This document shows positions 25,921 through 34,726 of a DNA stretch of 64,000 bases, piece by piece. The stretch spans positions 1,054,001 through 1,118,000 of the forward strand of contig NZ_CP108081.1 of the NCBI RefSeq assembly GCF_036182465.1. The letters run 5' to 3'. Origin of the DNA: Streptomyces sp. NBC_00258. Its GTDB lineage: Bacteria > Actinomycetota > Actinomycetes > Streptomycetales > Streptomycetaceae. Below the pieces are notes generated by a model. It made no database searches. It worked only from the letters and a program-made list of their open reading frames with translations, and was not told the origin of the DNA. The position numbers and the translations under genes were made by a program. How positions within the stretch are numbered: the stretch's first letter is position 1; the number at the start of each line of letters is the position of its first letter.

Positions 25921-26857
25921 TGGCGGAGAAGTAGTGACCGTTGTCCAAGTCGGCGAGCACGCTGGGCTGAGCGGGTTCCCAGCCGAGGGTCCGGCGGGTG
26001 ATGAGGTTGGACGCCGGGAGGTCCAGCGTGACGAGATTCGCGAGGAACCCAAAGTATCCCGGCAGCATCAGTACGTCCGAGGGAATGCTCACGGCGGGCA
26101 GGCCCAGACGGCTGCCAATGGCCTCGGCGATCTCGCGGAACGGGATGCCCCCGTCCTCTATCGCGTGCCAGTATTTGCCAGCCGGACCCTTCTCCAGCGC
26201 CAGGCGGAACAAGGAGGCGACATCGCGGATGTGCACGGCGGGCCACACGTTCGCGCCGTCGCCGGGGTAGCCAACGACGCACTTCTCCTTGGCGAGCGCG
26301 ATCAGCAGGGGGAGGAATCCGGCACTGTCGGTCGTGCTGTGCGCGATGGGGGGAATCCGCACGATCGAAGACCGTACTCCCCGCTCGGCGAGGCCGACTA
26401 CGGTGGTTTCCACGACGTTACGAACCCGCAGGGTGCCCCTGTACTCATCGCCGCCGGGAAGGGCCGGGTCCTCCTCGGTGGCCGGCCGGCCCAGGTTTTC
26501 CCACCCGGGTGAGCCAATGCTCCCCGCCGCGACCAGCGGCTTTCCGGTTCCCGCGAGTGCCTCGCCGAACGCGAGCACGGCCGGAAGTTCCGCGGCGGCC
26601 ACGGCGTCGATCCCGCCGGACGGAAGCAGGTCTTGCCTGTGCGCGAGGTGGATGACGCCGTCGGAGTCCGCGGCCGCCTCCTTGAGCCCGTCGACGTCCT
26701 GGAGGTCGCCGCGACGCACCTTCGCGCCATGCGCGGACAGCGCCGCCGCAGCGGTGTCCGACCGGGCCAGGCCGGTGACCTCGTGCCCGGCCGCAATGAG
26801 CTCAGGGATGACGTACGGACCGGAATGGCCGGTCCCGCCAGTGACGAAAACGCGCAT
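25916..26857 (-). CDS. NAD(P)-binding SDR/NAD-epimerase family oxidoreductase
   Basis: This 313-residue protein starts MRVFVTGGTGHSGPYVIPEL, a Rossmann GxxGxxG fold of the atypical/extended SDR group. AAGGAC lies 8 bases upstream. The catalytic Tyr of classical SDRs is not in a YxxxK motif, which suggests an NmrA/epimerase-like member that may act on small carbonyl compounds. It is transcribed with the F420-type reductase gene upstream (115 bases) and lies near a divergent LysR gene. A second epimerase of similar size pairs with a second LysR at 60-61.7 kb. Confidence 0.85.
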   Translation of the reverse strand: MRVFVTGGTGHSGPYVIPELIAAGHEVTGLARSDTAAAALSAHGAKVRRGDLQDVDGLKEAAADSDGVIHLAHRQDLLPSGGIDAVAAAELPAVLAFGEALAGTGKPLVAAGSIGSPGWENLGRPATEEDPALPGGDEYRGTLRVRNVVETTVVGLAERGVRSSIVRIPPIAHSTTDSAGFLPLLIALAKEKCVVGYPGDGANVWPAVHIRDVASLFRLALEKGPAGKYWHAIEDGGIPFREIAEAIGSRLGLPAVSIPSDVLMLPGYFGFLANLVTLDLPASNLITRRTLGWEPAQPSVLADLDNGHYFSAS

Positions 26858-26971
26858 GCGACTGTCCTTATGAGGATGGGTAGAAGGGCGGTTCTTCTCG
26901 TGCCGTAGACCGACTGGCGTGACGTGGCACGAGAACGTGACGTGGCGCGAGAAGTAGTGGTGCGGGTGCGC

Positions 26972-27604
26972 TCAGCTGAGAATGCTGACACCGAGGAAGA
27001 AGTTGGTGTGGTTGACGGAGTGGGCAACGAGACCCAGCATCAACAGGGCGGCGTTCTCCAGCGTCCGCGCCATTGCCAGTTGCCCGGTATCCATCGGGCG
27101 CAGTCCCAGGCTCTCGATGAACGCCGACACGCGTGCCTTTGCCTGCGCGTCGTCGCCGGCAATGAACACGTCCAAGGGGCGACCCTCGGCTGGCCCGGCG
27201 GCCAGAACATTGGCGTACAGGGTGTTGAACGCCTTGACGACATGCGCGTCGGCGGGGGCTGACTGTGCGATCTCCTGCGCGCCGGAACTACCTTCGGGGG
27301 TGACAAAGCCCGTGAAGTCGGCGTTGACGGGATTGGTGACGTCGACAATCACCTTGCCGCGCAGTGCGTCCCCGTACGCGCTGACCACCGCCGCCGCGCT
27401 GCCGTACGGCACGGCGAGGATAACGATGTCCCCGGCCGGGGCGGCGTCGACCGTCCCGACAGTGGCGGCGCCGAGCGCGGCGGCCAATTCCTTTGCTTTG
27501 GCCGGGTCGCGGCCGATGAGCTCGACTGCGTGGCCGCCTGCGAGCGACCGGTCGGCCAGGGCGCTGGCCATGCTCCCCAGGCCGATAATGCTGATGCTGC
27601 TCAT
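26972..27604 (-). CDS. NAD(P)-binding reductase, F420-dependent NADP reductase-like
   Basis: This 210-residue protein starts MSSISIIGLGSMASALADRS with a dinucleotide-binding GxGxM motif. The start at 27604 is chosen because the protein fold begins there; the open frame extends 14 codons upstream. Blocks such as VDVTNPVNAD, VVKAFNTLYANVL and VFIAGDDAQAKARV are typical of the NADPH:F420 reductase-like and ferric-reductase-like family. It is divergent from the LysR gene across a LysR-type box and is probably regulated by it. The substrate is not determined. Confidence 0.85.
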   Translation of the reverse strand: MSSISIIGLGSMASALADRSLAGGHAVELIGRDPAKAKELAAALGAATVGTVDAAPAGDIVILAVPYGSAAAVVSAYGDALRGKVIVDVTNPVNADFTGFVTPEGSSGAQEIAQSAPADAHVVKAFNTLYANVLAAGPAEGRPLDVFIAGDDAQAKARVSAFIESLGLRPMDTGQLAMARTLENAALLMLGLVAHSVNHTNFFLGVSILS

Positions 27605-27821
27605 GAAGTGGCTGCTTTCTGGAGCTGAATAGAACGACATTCCCACCCCGTCGCCGTTAGCGTTATGTCGTCAACGCCGTCGGATGACGCGATGGACGGG
27701 ACTGAATTCCTGATGTGCTGATTCTGGTTCTGGTCCTGCTATCGAATATCGATGGCGAATTCCTATTCCGAATTCACTCGGGCCCCATTAACAATGCCAT
27801 TGGCTTGAGTGGGTGTCCAAG

Positions 27822-27859
27822 ACTTCTTTCAGAAGTGGTGATACCCTCAAGGCATCACC
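27822..27859. promoter_or_regulatory. LysR-type binding box
   Basis: GGTGATACC at 27837-27845 and GGCATCACC at 27851-27859 form a 9-base inverted repeat with one mismatch. The inner T-N11-A is GAT-acccTCAAggc-ATC, the LysR consensus form. Next to it ACTTCT-TTC-AGAAGT (27822-27836) is a perfect 6-base dyad. Both lie directly before the LysR start and in the divergent gap. Confidence 0.65.
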
Positions 27860-27874
27860 GGGCCGGGAGGCGCC

Positions 27875-28786
27875 ATGGATCTGGACCTGCGCAAATTGCG
27901 CTACTTCGTCGCCGTGGCCGACCAGTTGCACTTCGGCCGCGCAGCCGATGAACTGCATATCGCGCAGCCGGTGCTCAGCCGCCAGATCCGCGCACTGGAG
28001 CAGGATCTCGGCGCCTCACTGTTCACCAGGGATCGCCACGGCGTAGCGCTGACCGACGCGGGCCGACAGCTGCTGGCCGACGCCGGTCCGCTGCTCGCCT
28101 CCACTCACGCGGTCCGGCGCCGGGTGTCCGTGGCAGCTCGTGGCAGCCGGCGGCTGGTGGTCGGCTTTCGAGCCGGCATCCCGGTCATCCCGGCGGCGCG
28201 AGCGTTCGAGACCCGACATCCGGACGTGGTCGTGGACGTGCAGAGGATGGAATGGGATGACCAGGCCCTGATGCTGCTCGACGGCCGCGTCGACATCGGC
28301 TATGTGCGACTACCCATCGAGGAGACCGGCCTGCGCCTGACTCCGCTCTACACCGAGCCGCTCATGGTGGTGCTACCCGCCGGTCACCGGTTGGCCGGCA
28401 AGGACGAGCTCACCGAGGCCGACCTGGCCGGTGAGCCGCTGGTCTGGCATGCCGACCCGAGCACGCAGCCCACCAGGCGCCCGCACCCCGACTCGGGACT
28501 CCGGGTGCGCGGGGTGGAGGAGAAGCTCGAGCACGTCGCGGCCGGCCGGGGCATCTCGTTCGTGGGGCGTTCGGAGACCGTGTTCTACTCACGTCCGGAC
28601 ATCAGTTACGTACCCATCCCGGATCTGGCGCCCGACCAGGTCTGCCTCGCGGCGGCGGCATCGCACACCTCGCCGGTGGTCGACGACTTCTTCACCGCGG
28701 CTCAGTCGACGGCCGAGATCACGGCAGAATGTGGGAACTATGAAATGTGGCAGCTTGGAAGCGGTGCCGTTTCAAATCACGGTTGA
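27875..28786 (+). CDS. LysR-family transcriptional regulator
   Basis: This is a 303-residue regulator starting MDLDLRKLRYFVAVADQLHF. The winged HTH is FGRAADELHIAQPVLSRQIR, followed by the substrate-binding domain from about residue 90 (RRLVVGFRAGIPVIPAARAF). It is divergent from the reductase and SDR genes and has a T-N11-A box in front. The last residues (CGNYEMWQLGSGAVSNHG) look unlike a normal LysR end and may come from a junction with the decayed gene downstream. A paralogue with the same N-terminal pattern is at 59.9 kb. Confidence 0.9.
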   Translation: MDLDLRKLRYFVAVADQLHFGRAADELHIAQPVLSRQIRALEQDLGASLFTRDRHGVALTDAGRQLLADAGPLLASTHAVRRRVSVAARGSRRLVVGFRAGIPVIPAARAFETRHPDVVVDVQRMEWDDQALMLLDGRVDIGYVRLPIEETGLRLTPLYTEPLMVVLPAGHRLAGKDELTEADLAGEPLVWHADPSTQPTRRPHPDSGLRVRGVEEKLEHVAAGRGISFVGRSETVFYSRPDISYVPIPDLAPDQVCLAAAASHTSPVVDDFFTAAQSTAEITAECGNYEMWQLGSGAVSNHG

Positions 28787-28834
28787 GCAATTCGACTGAC
28801 AACAGCAGCACCAACAGTGGGCAAGCGGCCACAG

Positions 28835-29964
28835 CAATGGCGAAGGCATTGAGCTCGGGGCGGAGGCAATGCGAGACCGAGCGTATCGGCCTGGTCACCA
28901 CCGCCTCCACCACATTCACCGAGCCCTACAATCTCGCCCGCCAGTTCAAGGCCCTGGACGTAATCACCCACGGCCGGGCCGGATGCAACGCGGAGACCAC
29001 CTCCGGCAAGTCGCCGCGGCGAACTTCGGCGCGACGATCCCGCCGCGCGCGGAGAATTACGAACGTGCCCACGAGGTCATCCAGATCGTCCAGGCACTGT
29101 GGGGCAGCTGGGAGAAGGACGTCTGGCTTCTCGACGTCGACGGCAAGCGGTCGCCGACATGGACAAGATCCAGCCGGTCAACCTACAGGGCAAGCACGCA
29201 GCCTCCCGCGGCCCGCTGCCCATCCCCCGTCCGAGCAGGGCCAGCCGGTCATCTTCCAGGCAGGCGGCGGCAGTTACGGCCTGGAACTCGCGGGCCGTTA
29301 CGCCAGCGGCGTCTACGCCAGCCCGTACACCATCGAGGACGCCCGGGCCCAGCGCCAGGCCCTGCGGGACGCCGCCAAGCGCGCCGGACGCGACCCGGAC
29401 GAGGTGAAGATGCTCGCCGGCTTCATGCCGACCATTGCCCCCTCCCACAAGGCCGCCCTTCAGCGGCGCCGCTTCCTGGACGAGGTCGTCGACCTGAGCC
29501 AGCGCGTCCGCTACCTCGGCTCGATGATCGGCCTCCCGCTCGGCCCCGGCCAGCTCGACGAGCCGCTGACCACCGAGCAGTTGGCCGACGCCATGCGCCG
29601 ACGCCATACCCGGCCCGCACGACCCGCGCTCCGCCGCGCCCTCGAAGTGGCCAAGGAGGGCTGGAGTCTGCGCGACGTGCTCGCCCACGGCGTCATCGAC
29701 TACCACCCGGTCGTCGCCGGCACCGCCACAGACTTGGCCGACCACATGCAGGAATGGTTCGAGACCGGAGCCTGCGACGGCTTCTCGATCGCCGTCGACA
29801 GCTACCACGACGGCCTCGATGCCTTCGCCGACCAGGTCGTCCCGATCCTGCAGGAACGCGTCCTGTTTCACGACGACTACGAAGGCCCCACCCTGCGCGA
29901 AAACCTCGGCACCCACGAGCAGTACAGTCTCGACCCGCGCCTCACGAAGCCAGCCCGGTCATGA
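28835..29964 (+). pseudogene. LLM-class flavin-dependent monooxygenase (NtaA/DszA type), decayed
   Basis: Similarity runs through three frames. It begins TERIGLVTTASTTFTEPYNL, continues AAANFGATIPPRAENYERAH and IVQALWGSWEKDVW in a second frame, ADMDKIQPVNLQGKHAASRG in a third, then returns with QPVIFQAGGGSYGLELAGRY to the stop. The N-terminus is missing. The C-terminal half is still open for over 200 codons. Such enzymes use reduced FMN from a partner reductase to oxygenate sulfonates or chelators. The partner gene overlaps its stop by ATGA and is also broken. Confidence 0.85.
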
Positions 29965-30200
29965 CCACCACCACGCAGCCCATCACCGCCCAGCCGTCCG
30001 ACATCGCGACCCCGCAGGCGTTCCGCGACGCCATGGCAGCCGTCGCCGCCCCGGTCGCCGTGGTCACCGCCCTGGACGGCGATCGCCCGCACGGCACCAC
30101 GGTCAGCGCCTTCGCCTCCCATTCCCTGACACCCCCGATGGTGCTGGTTTCGCTGGACAACCGCTCCCAACTCCTCGCGCTCATCCGCCGCACCGGCCAG
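29961..30200 (+). pseudogene. Flavin reductase N-terminal fragment
   Basis: ATG 29961 overlaps the monooxygenase stop. The frame reads ATPQAFRDAMAAVAAPVAVV then PHGTTVSAFASHSLTPPMVL and VSLDNRSQLLALIRRTG, the start of an FMN reductase domain. After about 30,200 the similarity ends where the repeat and MarR region begins. Only half the domain is left, so it is nonfunctional. Confidence 0.8.
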
Positions 30201-30254
30201 CGGTTCGACGGAGTACGGCAGCCGCTCGTACAGGGCGGCACGCACCTGGCTGAC

Positions 30255-30320
30255 TGCAGGTCATGCCGGCCTCCTCGTGAAGGTGCCGGCTGCGGGATGG
30301 CTCGACTGCTCGGGCCTATC
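30255..30320 (-). repeat. Copy A of a leader repeat also found at 63.7 kb
   Basis: This 66-base segment aligns with 63689-63755 at roughly 85% identity with one gap. On the minus strand it contains GAGCAGTCGA, CATCCCGCAG, CCTTCA, GAGGAG and ATGACCTGCA. It ends right at the broken flavin reductase. In copy B the same block is the leader, ribosome site and first codons of a small gene. Here the frame runs only 27 codons into the flavin-reductase relic. Confidence 0.75.
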
Positions 30321-30327
30321 CGGCCAC

Positions 30328-30795
30328 TCAGCCCAGAGGACCTGGAGCGGTCGGAGGCGATCCGGCGCCGACCGGCCCCAGGGCGTGGAGCAGGACATGG
30401 TCCAGTGCTCGCTTGTTCTCCGCCGTGAGGCCCGCCTGGAGTTCGGCGTCCAGCTCGGCGGCGACGGTGTGGGCGTCGGAGAGCAGTGAGCTGCCGCGGT
30501 CGGTCAGTTCGAGACGTGCTCGGTGTCCCTGTCCGGGCAGTGTGCGGCGCACCGCCCCCAGTTCCTCGAGCATGAGGATGGTGGCGCGCATGCTCTGGCT
30601 CGTGACGCCTGCCCGGCGGGCCAGGTCACTGTAGGACAGGTCGCTGTTGCGGGCGACGTGGCCGAGGGCCCCGAGCAGGCGCGTCGACAGGCCGATGCCG
30701 GCGAGCCGCTCGTCCAGTCTCTCCTGCAGACGGCGGCCGCCCGTGATCAGCAGCATCACGGTCGACAGTGCACTGTCCGGCGCCTCGCTGCTCAT
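30328..30795 (-). CDS. MarR-family transcriptional regulator
   Basis: This 155-residue protein starts MSSEAPDSALSTVMLLITGG. The winged HTH reads LSYSDLARRAGVTSQSMRAT, then LEELGAVRRTLPGQGHRARLE as the wing, with a dimerisation helix at each end. It lies 54 bases downstream of the PfpI gene in the same direction, so they probably form an operon. The 31-base dyad in front of PfpI is its likely operator. It may sense an oxidant or aromatic ligand (inference from family). Confidence 0.88.
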   Translation of the reverse strand: MSSEAPDSALSTVMLLITGGRRLQERLDERLAGIGLSTRLLGALGHVARNSDLSYSDLARRAGVTSQSMRATILMLEELGAVRRTLPGQGHRARLELTDRGSSLLSDAHTVAAELDAELQAGLTAENKRALDHVLLHALGPVGAGSPPTAPGPLG

Positions 30796-30849
30796 CTGAG
30801 TCTCTCCCCGTGTCGGATGCTTCCGGCACAGTGTCCCAGACTCAGGGGA

Positions 30850-31563
30850 TCACACCGGGTCGGAGACCTCCAGCCGGTCTGCAGCCCGCCGCGCGATCGG
30901 GGAGACGGCCTCTGTCCACGCGTGCGTTTCCGCGAGGGCATCCCGGGTGAGCTCCGGGCCGGCCAGCTCGGGGGTGCCCACTCCGAACAGGGGGTGCGGC
31001 GCGTACTCGGCGTTCAGTTCCATCCGGCGCGCAGCTTCGGTGCCGAAGAAGTCCTGGATCAGCCGCTCTGCGATTTCGAAGCACCCGGTCGCCGGCGGGC
31101 CCGCGGTGATCCGGTTCCGGTCCTCCACGACTTTGCTGGTCTCGACCACCGTCGCGCCGAACCGACCCAGCAGGCCGTAGAAGTGGTAGTTGGTCGTGGC
31201 CCGGTACCCGCGCAGCAGACCGGCCGCGCCCAGCACCAGGCTGCCTTCGCACACGCCGGCGACCCATTTCGCACGGGAGCCCCGGTCGGCGAGAAACGCG
31301 AGCGTGTCGAGGTCCTCCATGAGCTCGGGCGGCGTCGCCCCGATCAACAGGGCGTCCAGGTCTGCGGGGCAGTCCGCGAAGGTGGTGGTCGCGCGCGTGG
31401 GGAACCCGGCGAAACCCGAGAACTCGTCCAAGTCCTTCCAGACGAGGTGGAGATTCACCCCGGGCATGCTGCCCAGGGCCGCGTGGAACGCGATGACGTC
31501 GACCGGTGCGTAGTCGGGGCACACCAGGATCGCGATCTCGAGACTGCGCTGTTCGTTGGACAT
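30850..31563 (-). CDS. DJ-1/PfpI family protein
   Basis: This is a 237-residue class I glutamine amidotransferase-like protein starting MSNEQRSLEIAILVCPDYAP. GAAGGA lies 4 bases upstream. The nucleophile-elbow Cys is in GVCEGSLVLGAAGLL, and the active-site Glu is expected near the N-terminus. Relatives include isonitrile hydratase and GATase-1-like transcription regulators, but no AraC HTH follows, so it is the stand-alone enzyme type. It is co-transcribed with a MarR gene and preceded by a long dyad. Confidence 0.88.
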   Translation of the reverse strand: MSNEQRSLEIAILVCPDYAPVDVIAFHAALGSMPGVNLHLVWKDLDEFSGFAGFPTRATTTFADCPADLDALLIGATPPELMEDLDTLAFLADRGSRAKWVAGVCEGSLVLGAAGLLRGYRATTNYHFYGLLGRFGATVVETSKVVEDRNRITAGPPATGCFEIAERLIQDFFGTEAARRMELNAEYAPHPLFGVGTPELAGPELTRDALAETHAWTEAVSPIARRAADRLEVSDPV

Positions 31564-31581
31564 GGTCCTTCTTCCTCTCGA

Positions 31582-31612
31582 CTTACAACCAGACTATAAG
31601 TCTGACTGTAAG
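31582..31612. promoter_or_regulatory. Long MarR-type operator before PfpI gene
   Basis: CTTACAACCAGACT (31582-31595) and AGTCTGACTGTAAG (31599-31612) are 14-base inverted arms with two mismatches around ATA. The position is about 20 bases upstream of the PfpI start, fitting repression by the adjacent MarR protein. Confidence 0.72.
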
Positions 31613-31706
31613 CTTGTCGAGCCGGGGGACCCGACTCGACCCCGAGAGGTCCTCGGCCGCGGGTCGTGCGCCGCGGCCCACTGGCTCTCGGCCGCCTCGA
31701 CGTCCG

Positions 31707-31812
31707 GTCATCCGGGCGGCCGTCGCCAGCAGAAAGGCCGCAGCCACCGCCATCGCCGAAGCGGCAGGACTGTCCCGCGAGCGCGTCTATCAGATCCGCG
31801 ACGGCCGCCGAC
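31707..31812 (+). pseudogene. HTH-protein remnant
   Basis: The frame VIRAAVASRKAAATAIAEAA then GLSRERVYQIRDGRR matches the small Streptomyces helix-turn-helix proteins that end in a VYQIxxG block. There is no start codon or preceding helix, so a remnant is likely. The rest of the 31,613-32,054 gap has no recognisable gene. Confidence 0.4.
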
Positions 31813-32054
31813 GAATGCCGCTGCCGGCTCTTTTAGGAGCACCACGGATCCGGGCCTCGGCCCTGACCGTGCCGCGTTCCCCTCCCCAGCGGCCCCGCCC
31901 TTCGGCGTCGGGCCGCCGATTCCTTTCCCGCGAATCCCGTGCGAACGCACCGGCTGGGGCGCCGTGGAGCGGAAGCGGACCTAGGCTGAGAACCAGCGGC
32001 TGGAAACCAGCCCTGACGGGCAGCAATGTCCGGACGGAGGCGGAGCGCGTGGAC

Positions 32055-34508
32055 ATGGCCGACAAGCAGGATGTCCGCACCACCGCCCTCGTGGTGGGCC
32101 CGGATGGCGTGGTGAGCGGCTGGAGCGAGAGCGGGCAGCTGCTGCTGGGCTGGACGGCGCAGGACACGGTCGGGTGCCCTTTGGCCGACCTGCTGGCCGC
32201 TCCCCCACCACCCGGTTTCCCCGAGAATCACAGCAGCGGCCCCGACCACGCGGAGCTCATCACCCTGCGCCACCGGGACGGCTCCACGGTGGACGCTTTG
32301 GTGTCGACTCACCCGCTGCTCGGCCCCGAGGGGCAGGCACTGGGCCATGTGGTGACCGTCCAGCGCTGGGAAGGCCGACCGGTGATCGCCGACCTGGCCT
32401 TCGAGCAGTGTCCCTTCGCTCTGGGCGTCTATGACCCTGAGCTGCGGTTTCTATGGATCAATGCCTCCTCGGGCCGGGTGATCGCGCACTCCGAGGAGCA
32501 GGTGCTCGGCAAGAAGTACCGCGAGGTGCTTCCCGAATTCGACGGCTCGCTGTTTCCCGAAAGGGACGACAAGCCCTACACCGACCAGCTCGCCGAAGTG
32601 GCGAGGACGGGCATGGCCGCGCGTCTCATCACCGTCTTCCGCCCGCGCGGCAGTGACTACGCCAACGCCTGGGCCACCAGCATCTGGCCCGTCCGGGACG
32701 CCGAGGGCAGGGTCCGCGCGGTCGCCAACTGGGGATTCGACATGAGCGCCGAGTACTGGGCCCGGCAGCGTCTGCTCATCCTCAACGAGGCCAGCGGCGG
32801 CATCGGCCGTACGCTCGACGTGATCGGCACCGCCCGGGAACTGGCCATGTCCCCTGTGCCGGGATTCACCGACCTCGTCACCGTAGATCTCTTCGACGAG
32901 GTGCTGCGCGGAGAGGAGCCGCCCTCCGTGTCCGAGTTCACCCCCGGAGAGAGCATCGTGCTCACTCGTGCCGCCCAGCACAGCGCGAAGGAGGGCACAG
33001 ACCGGGCTCCCGGGCCCACGACACCGGTCAGCCACACTCCCGGTTCCGTCGCCGCCCGCTGCATGGCCACCGGCAGGTCCACGGCCCAGCTCGCGGCCGA
33101 GCCCGGCGAGGGCGGCGAATGGGCCTTCGGGCCCGGTCTCGCCGCCGACCCGGCCCACTGGCCGCCGGGCAACCCGTTGGTCGACGCGTCCATCGCCGCG
33201 GACGGACTGACCGGCCGGATCACCGTGCCGCTCCGAGCCCGCGGCGCGCTGCTCGGCGTCGTCGCGTTCTCCCGCAGCGAGCGGCCGGAGGCGTTCACCG
33301 CCGACGACCTGATCCTCGCCGAAGAACTGACCGCCAAGGCCGCCGTCGCCATCGACAACGCCCGTCGCTACTCGCGCGAGCGCGCGACCGCGCTGACCCT
33401 GCAACGCAGCCTGCTGCCGCAGGGGCTGCCCAGCCAGGAGGCGGTCGAGGTGGCATCCCGCTACCTGCCCGCCGGGACCGACGCGGAAGTGGGTGGTGAC
33501 TGGTTCGACGTCATTCCGCTCTCCGGTGCCCGAGTCGCCCTGGTCGTCGGCGACGTGGTCGGCCACGGCCTGCACGCCGCAGCCAGCATGGGCCGGTTGC
33601 GTACGGCGGTCCGCACGCTCGCCGACGTGGACCTGCCGCCGGACGAGTTGCTGACTTACCTGGATGACCTGGTCATCCACCTCGCCAGCGATCTCCGGCC
33701 CGCCGACCACTTCCAGCCGACCGGCGAGTTCGGGGCCACTTGCCTCTACACCGTTTACGACCCGGTCTCCCGCCACCTCACGCTGGCGAGCGCAGGTCAT
33801 CCGATGCCGCTGGTCATCTCTCCGGAGGGCATCAGGACCCCGGTGGACGCACAGCCGGGACCGCCGCTGGGCATCGGCGGGCTGCCTTTCGAGGCGACCG
33901 AGCTCGAACTGCCCGAGGGTAGCCTGCTCGCTCTCTACACCGACGGACTGGTGGAAAGCCGCGAGCGCGACGTCGACCAGGGGATCGCCGAACTGCTGCG
34001 CGTCCTCAACCACGCGGCCACCTCACTGGAAGACCTCTGCGACACGGTGACGGACGCCATGCTTCCCGAGCACCGCACCGACGACGCCGCCCTGCTCCTC
34101 GCTCGCACTCACGCGCTGAATCCCCAGCATGTCGCTGACTGGGATGTCGAACCCGACCCCGCGCAGGTGCCCCGGGCCAGGAAGTTCGCGCTCGACCAGT
34201 TGGAGGCTTGGGGCCTGGAGGACACGTCGTTCGTCACCGAATTGGTCGTCAGCGAGCTGGTCACCAACGCCATCAGATACGGCGAGCCCCCGATTAGGCT
34301 GCGGCTGATTCGTGACACCTCGCTGATCTGCGAGGTCTCCGACTCCAGCAACACCGCACCGCACCTGCGCCGGGCGCGCGCCTTCGATGAGGGCGGCCGG
34401 GGCCTGCTGCTCGTCGCCCAGCTCACCCAGGGCTGGGGTACCCGACACACAACAGACGGCAAGACGATCTGGTGCGCGCAGACCCTCACCGAGCCCGAGC
34501 CGCGATGA
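32055..34508 (+). CDS. PAS-GAF-SpoIIE phosphatase-HATPase regulator
   Basis: This is an 817-residue multi-domain protein. ATG 32055 has GGAG 8 bases upstream; the GTG two codons earlier is also possible. An N-terminal PAS (about 10-90) is followed by a second PAS with RFLWINASSGRVIAH (about 115-230) and a GAF domain (about 240-440). A SpoIIE/PP2C Ser/Thr phosphatase (about 465-680) shows the metal-binding blocks GGDWFDVIPL and VVGDVVGHGLHAA. A C-terminal HATPase_c anti-sigma kinase domain has SELVTNAIRYG. Such proteins phosphorylate and dephosphorylate anti-anti-sigma partners in response to sensed signals. No partner is adjacent. Confidence 0.92.
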   Translation: MADKQDVRTTALVVGPDGVVSGWSESGQLLLGWTAQDTVGCPLADLLAAPPPPGFPENHSSGPDHAELITLRHRDGSTVDALVSTHPLLGPEGQALGHVVTVQRWEGRPVIADLAFEQCPFALGVYDPELRFLWINASSGRVIAHSEEQVLGKKYREVLPEFDGSLFPERDDKPYTDQLAEVARTGMAARLITVFRPRGSDYANAWATSIWPVRDAEGRVRAVANWGFDMSAEYWARQRLLILNEASGGIGRTLDVIGTARELAMSPVPGFTDLVTVDLFDEVLRGEEPPSVSEFTPGESIVLTRAAQHSAKEGTDRAPGPTTPVSHTPGSVAARCMATGRSTAQLAAEPGEGGEWAFGPGLAADPAHWPPGNPLVDASIAADGLTGRITVPLRARGALLGVVAFSRSERPEAFTADDLILAEELTAKAAVAIDNARRYSRERATALTLQRSLLPQGLPSQEAVEVASRYLPAGTDAEVGGDWFDVIPLSGARVALVVGDVVGHGLHAAASMGRLRTAVRTLADVDLPPDELLTYLDDLVIHLASDLRPADHFQPTGEFGATCLYTVYDPVSRHLTLASAGHPMPLVISPEGIRTPVDAQPGPPLGIGGLPFEATELELPEGSLLALYTDGLVESRERDVDQGIAELLRVLNHAATSLEDLCDTVTDAMLPEHRTDDAALLLARTHALNPQHVADWDVEPDPAQVPRARKFALDQLEAWGLEDTSFVTELVVSELVTNAIRYGEPPIRLRLIRDTSLICEVSDSSNTAPHLRRARAFDEGGRGLLLVAQLTQGWGTRHTTDGKTIWCAQTLTEPEPR

Positions 34509-34549
34509 GATCGGGCAGCCCAGGAGCCTTCTCCGGGCTGCCAGATCTC
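34507..34549 (+). terminator. Strong hairpin overlapping the phosphatase stop codon
   Basis: GAGATCGGGCAGCCC (34507-34521) pairs with GGGCTGCCAGATCTC (34535-34549) with one mismatch, and the inner GGAG/CTCC extends the stem to a CCTT loop. It begins inside the TGA stop codon (34506-34508). Confidence 0.75.
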
Positions 34550-34726
34550 AGACGACCCGCGCGGGTTGCAGGGAAGGACCCTGTGGCCAGCAAGGCACCC
34601 AGCACGGTGAGCACAGCGGCAACGTGAACGGCCTTATGGATATGACCCCCAGAACGAGTTCACAGGACCGGCCGTGAACGGCCGCTTTGGGACGCTGATC
34701 GATAGAGATCATCCCGCCTGACCGCA

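Noticed and set aside
28869..30428. 519-codon plus frame
   Set aside because: It only partly carries monooxygenase similarity and joins unrelated segments and the flavin reductase start; it is a patchwork of frames through a pseudogene.
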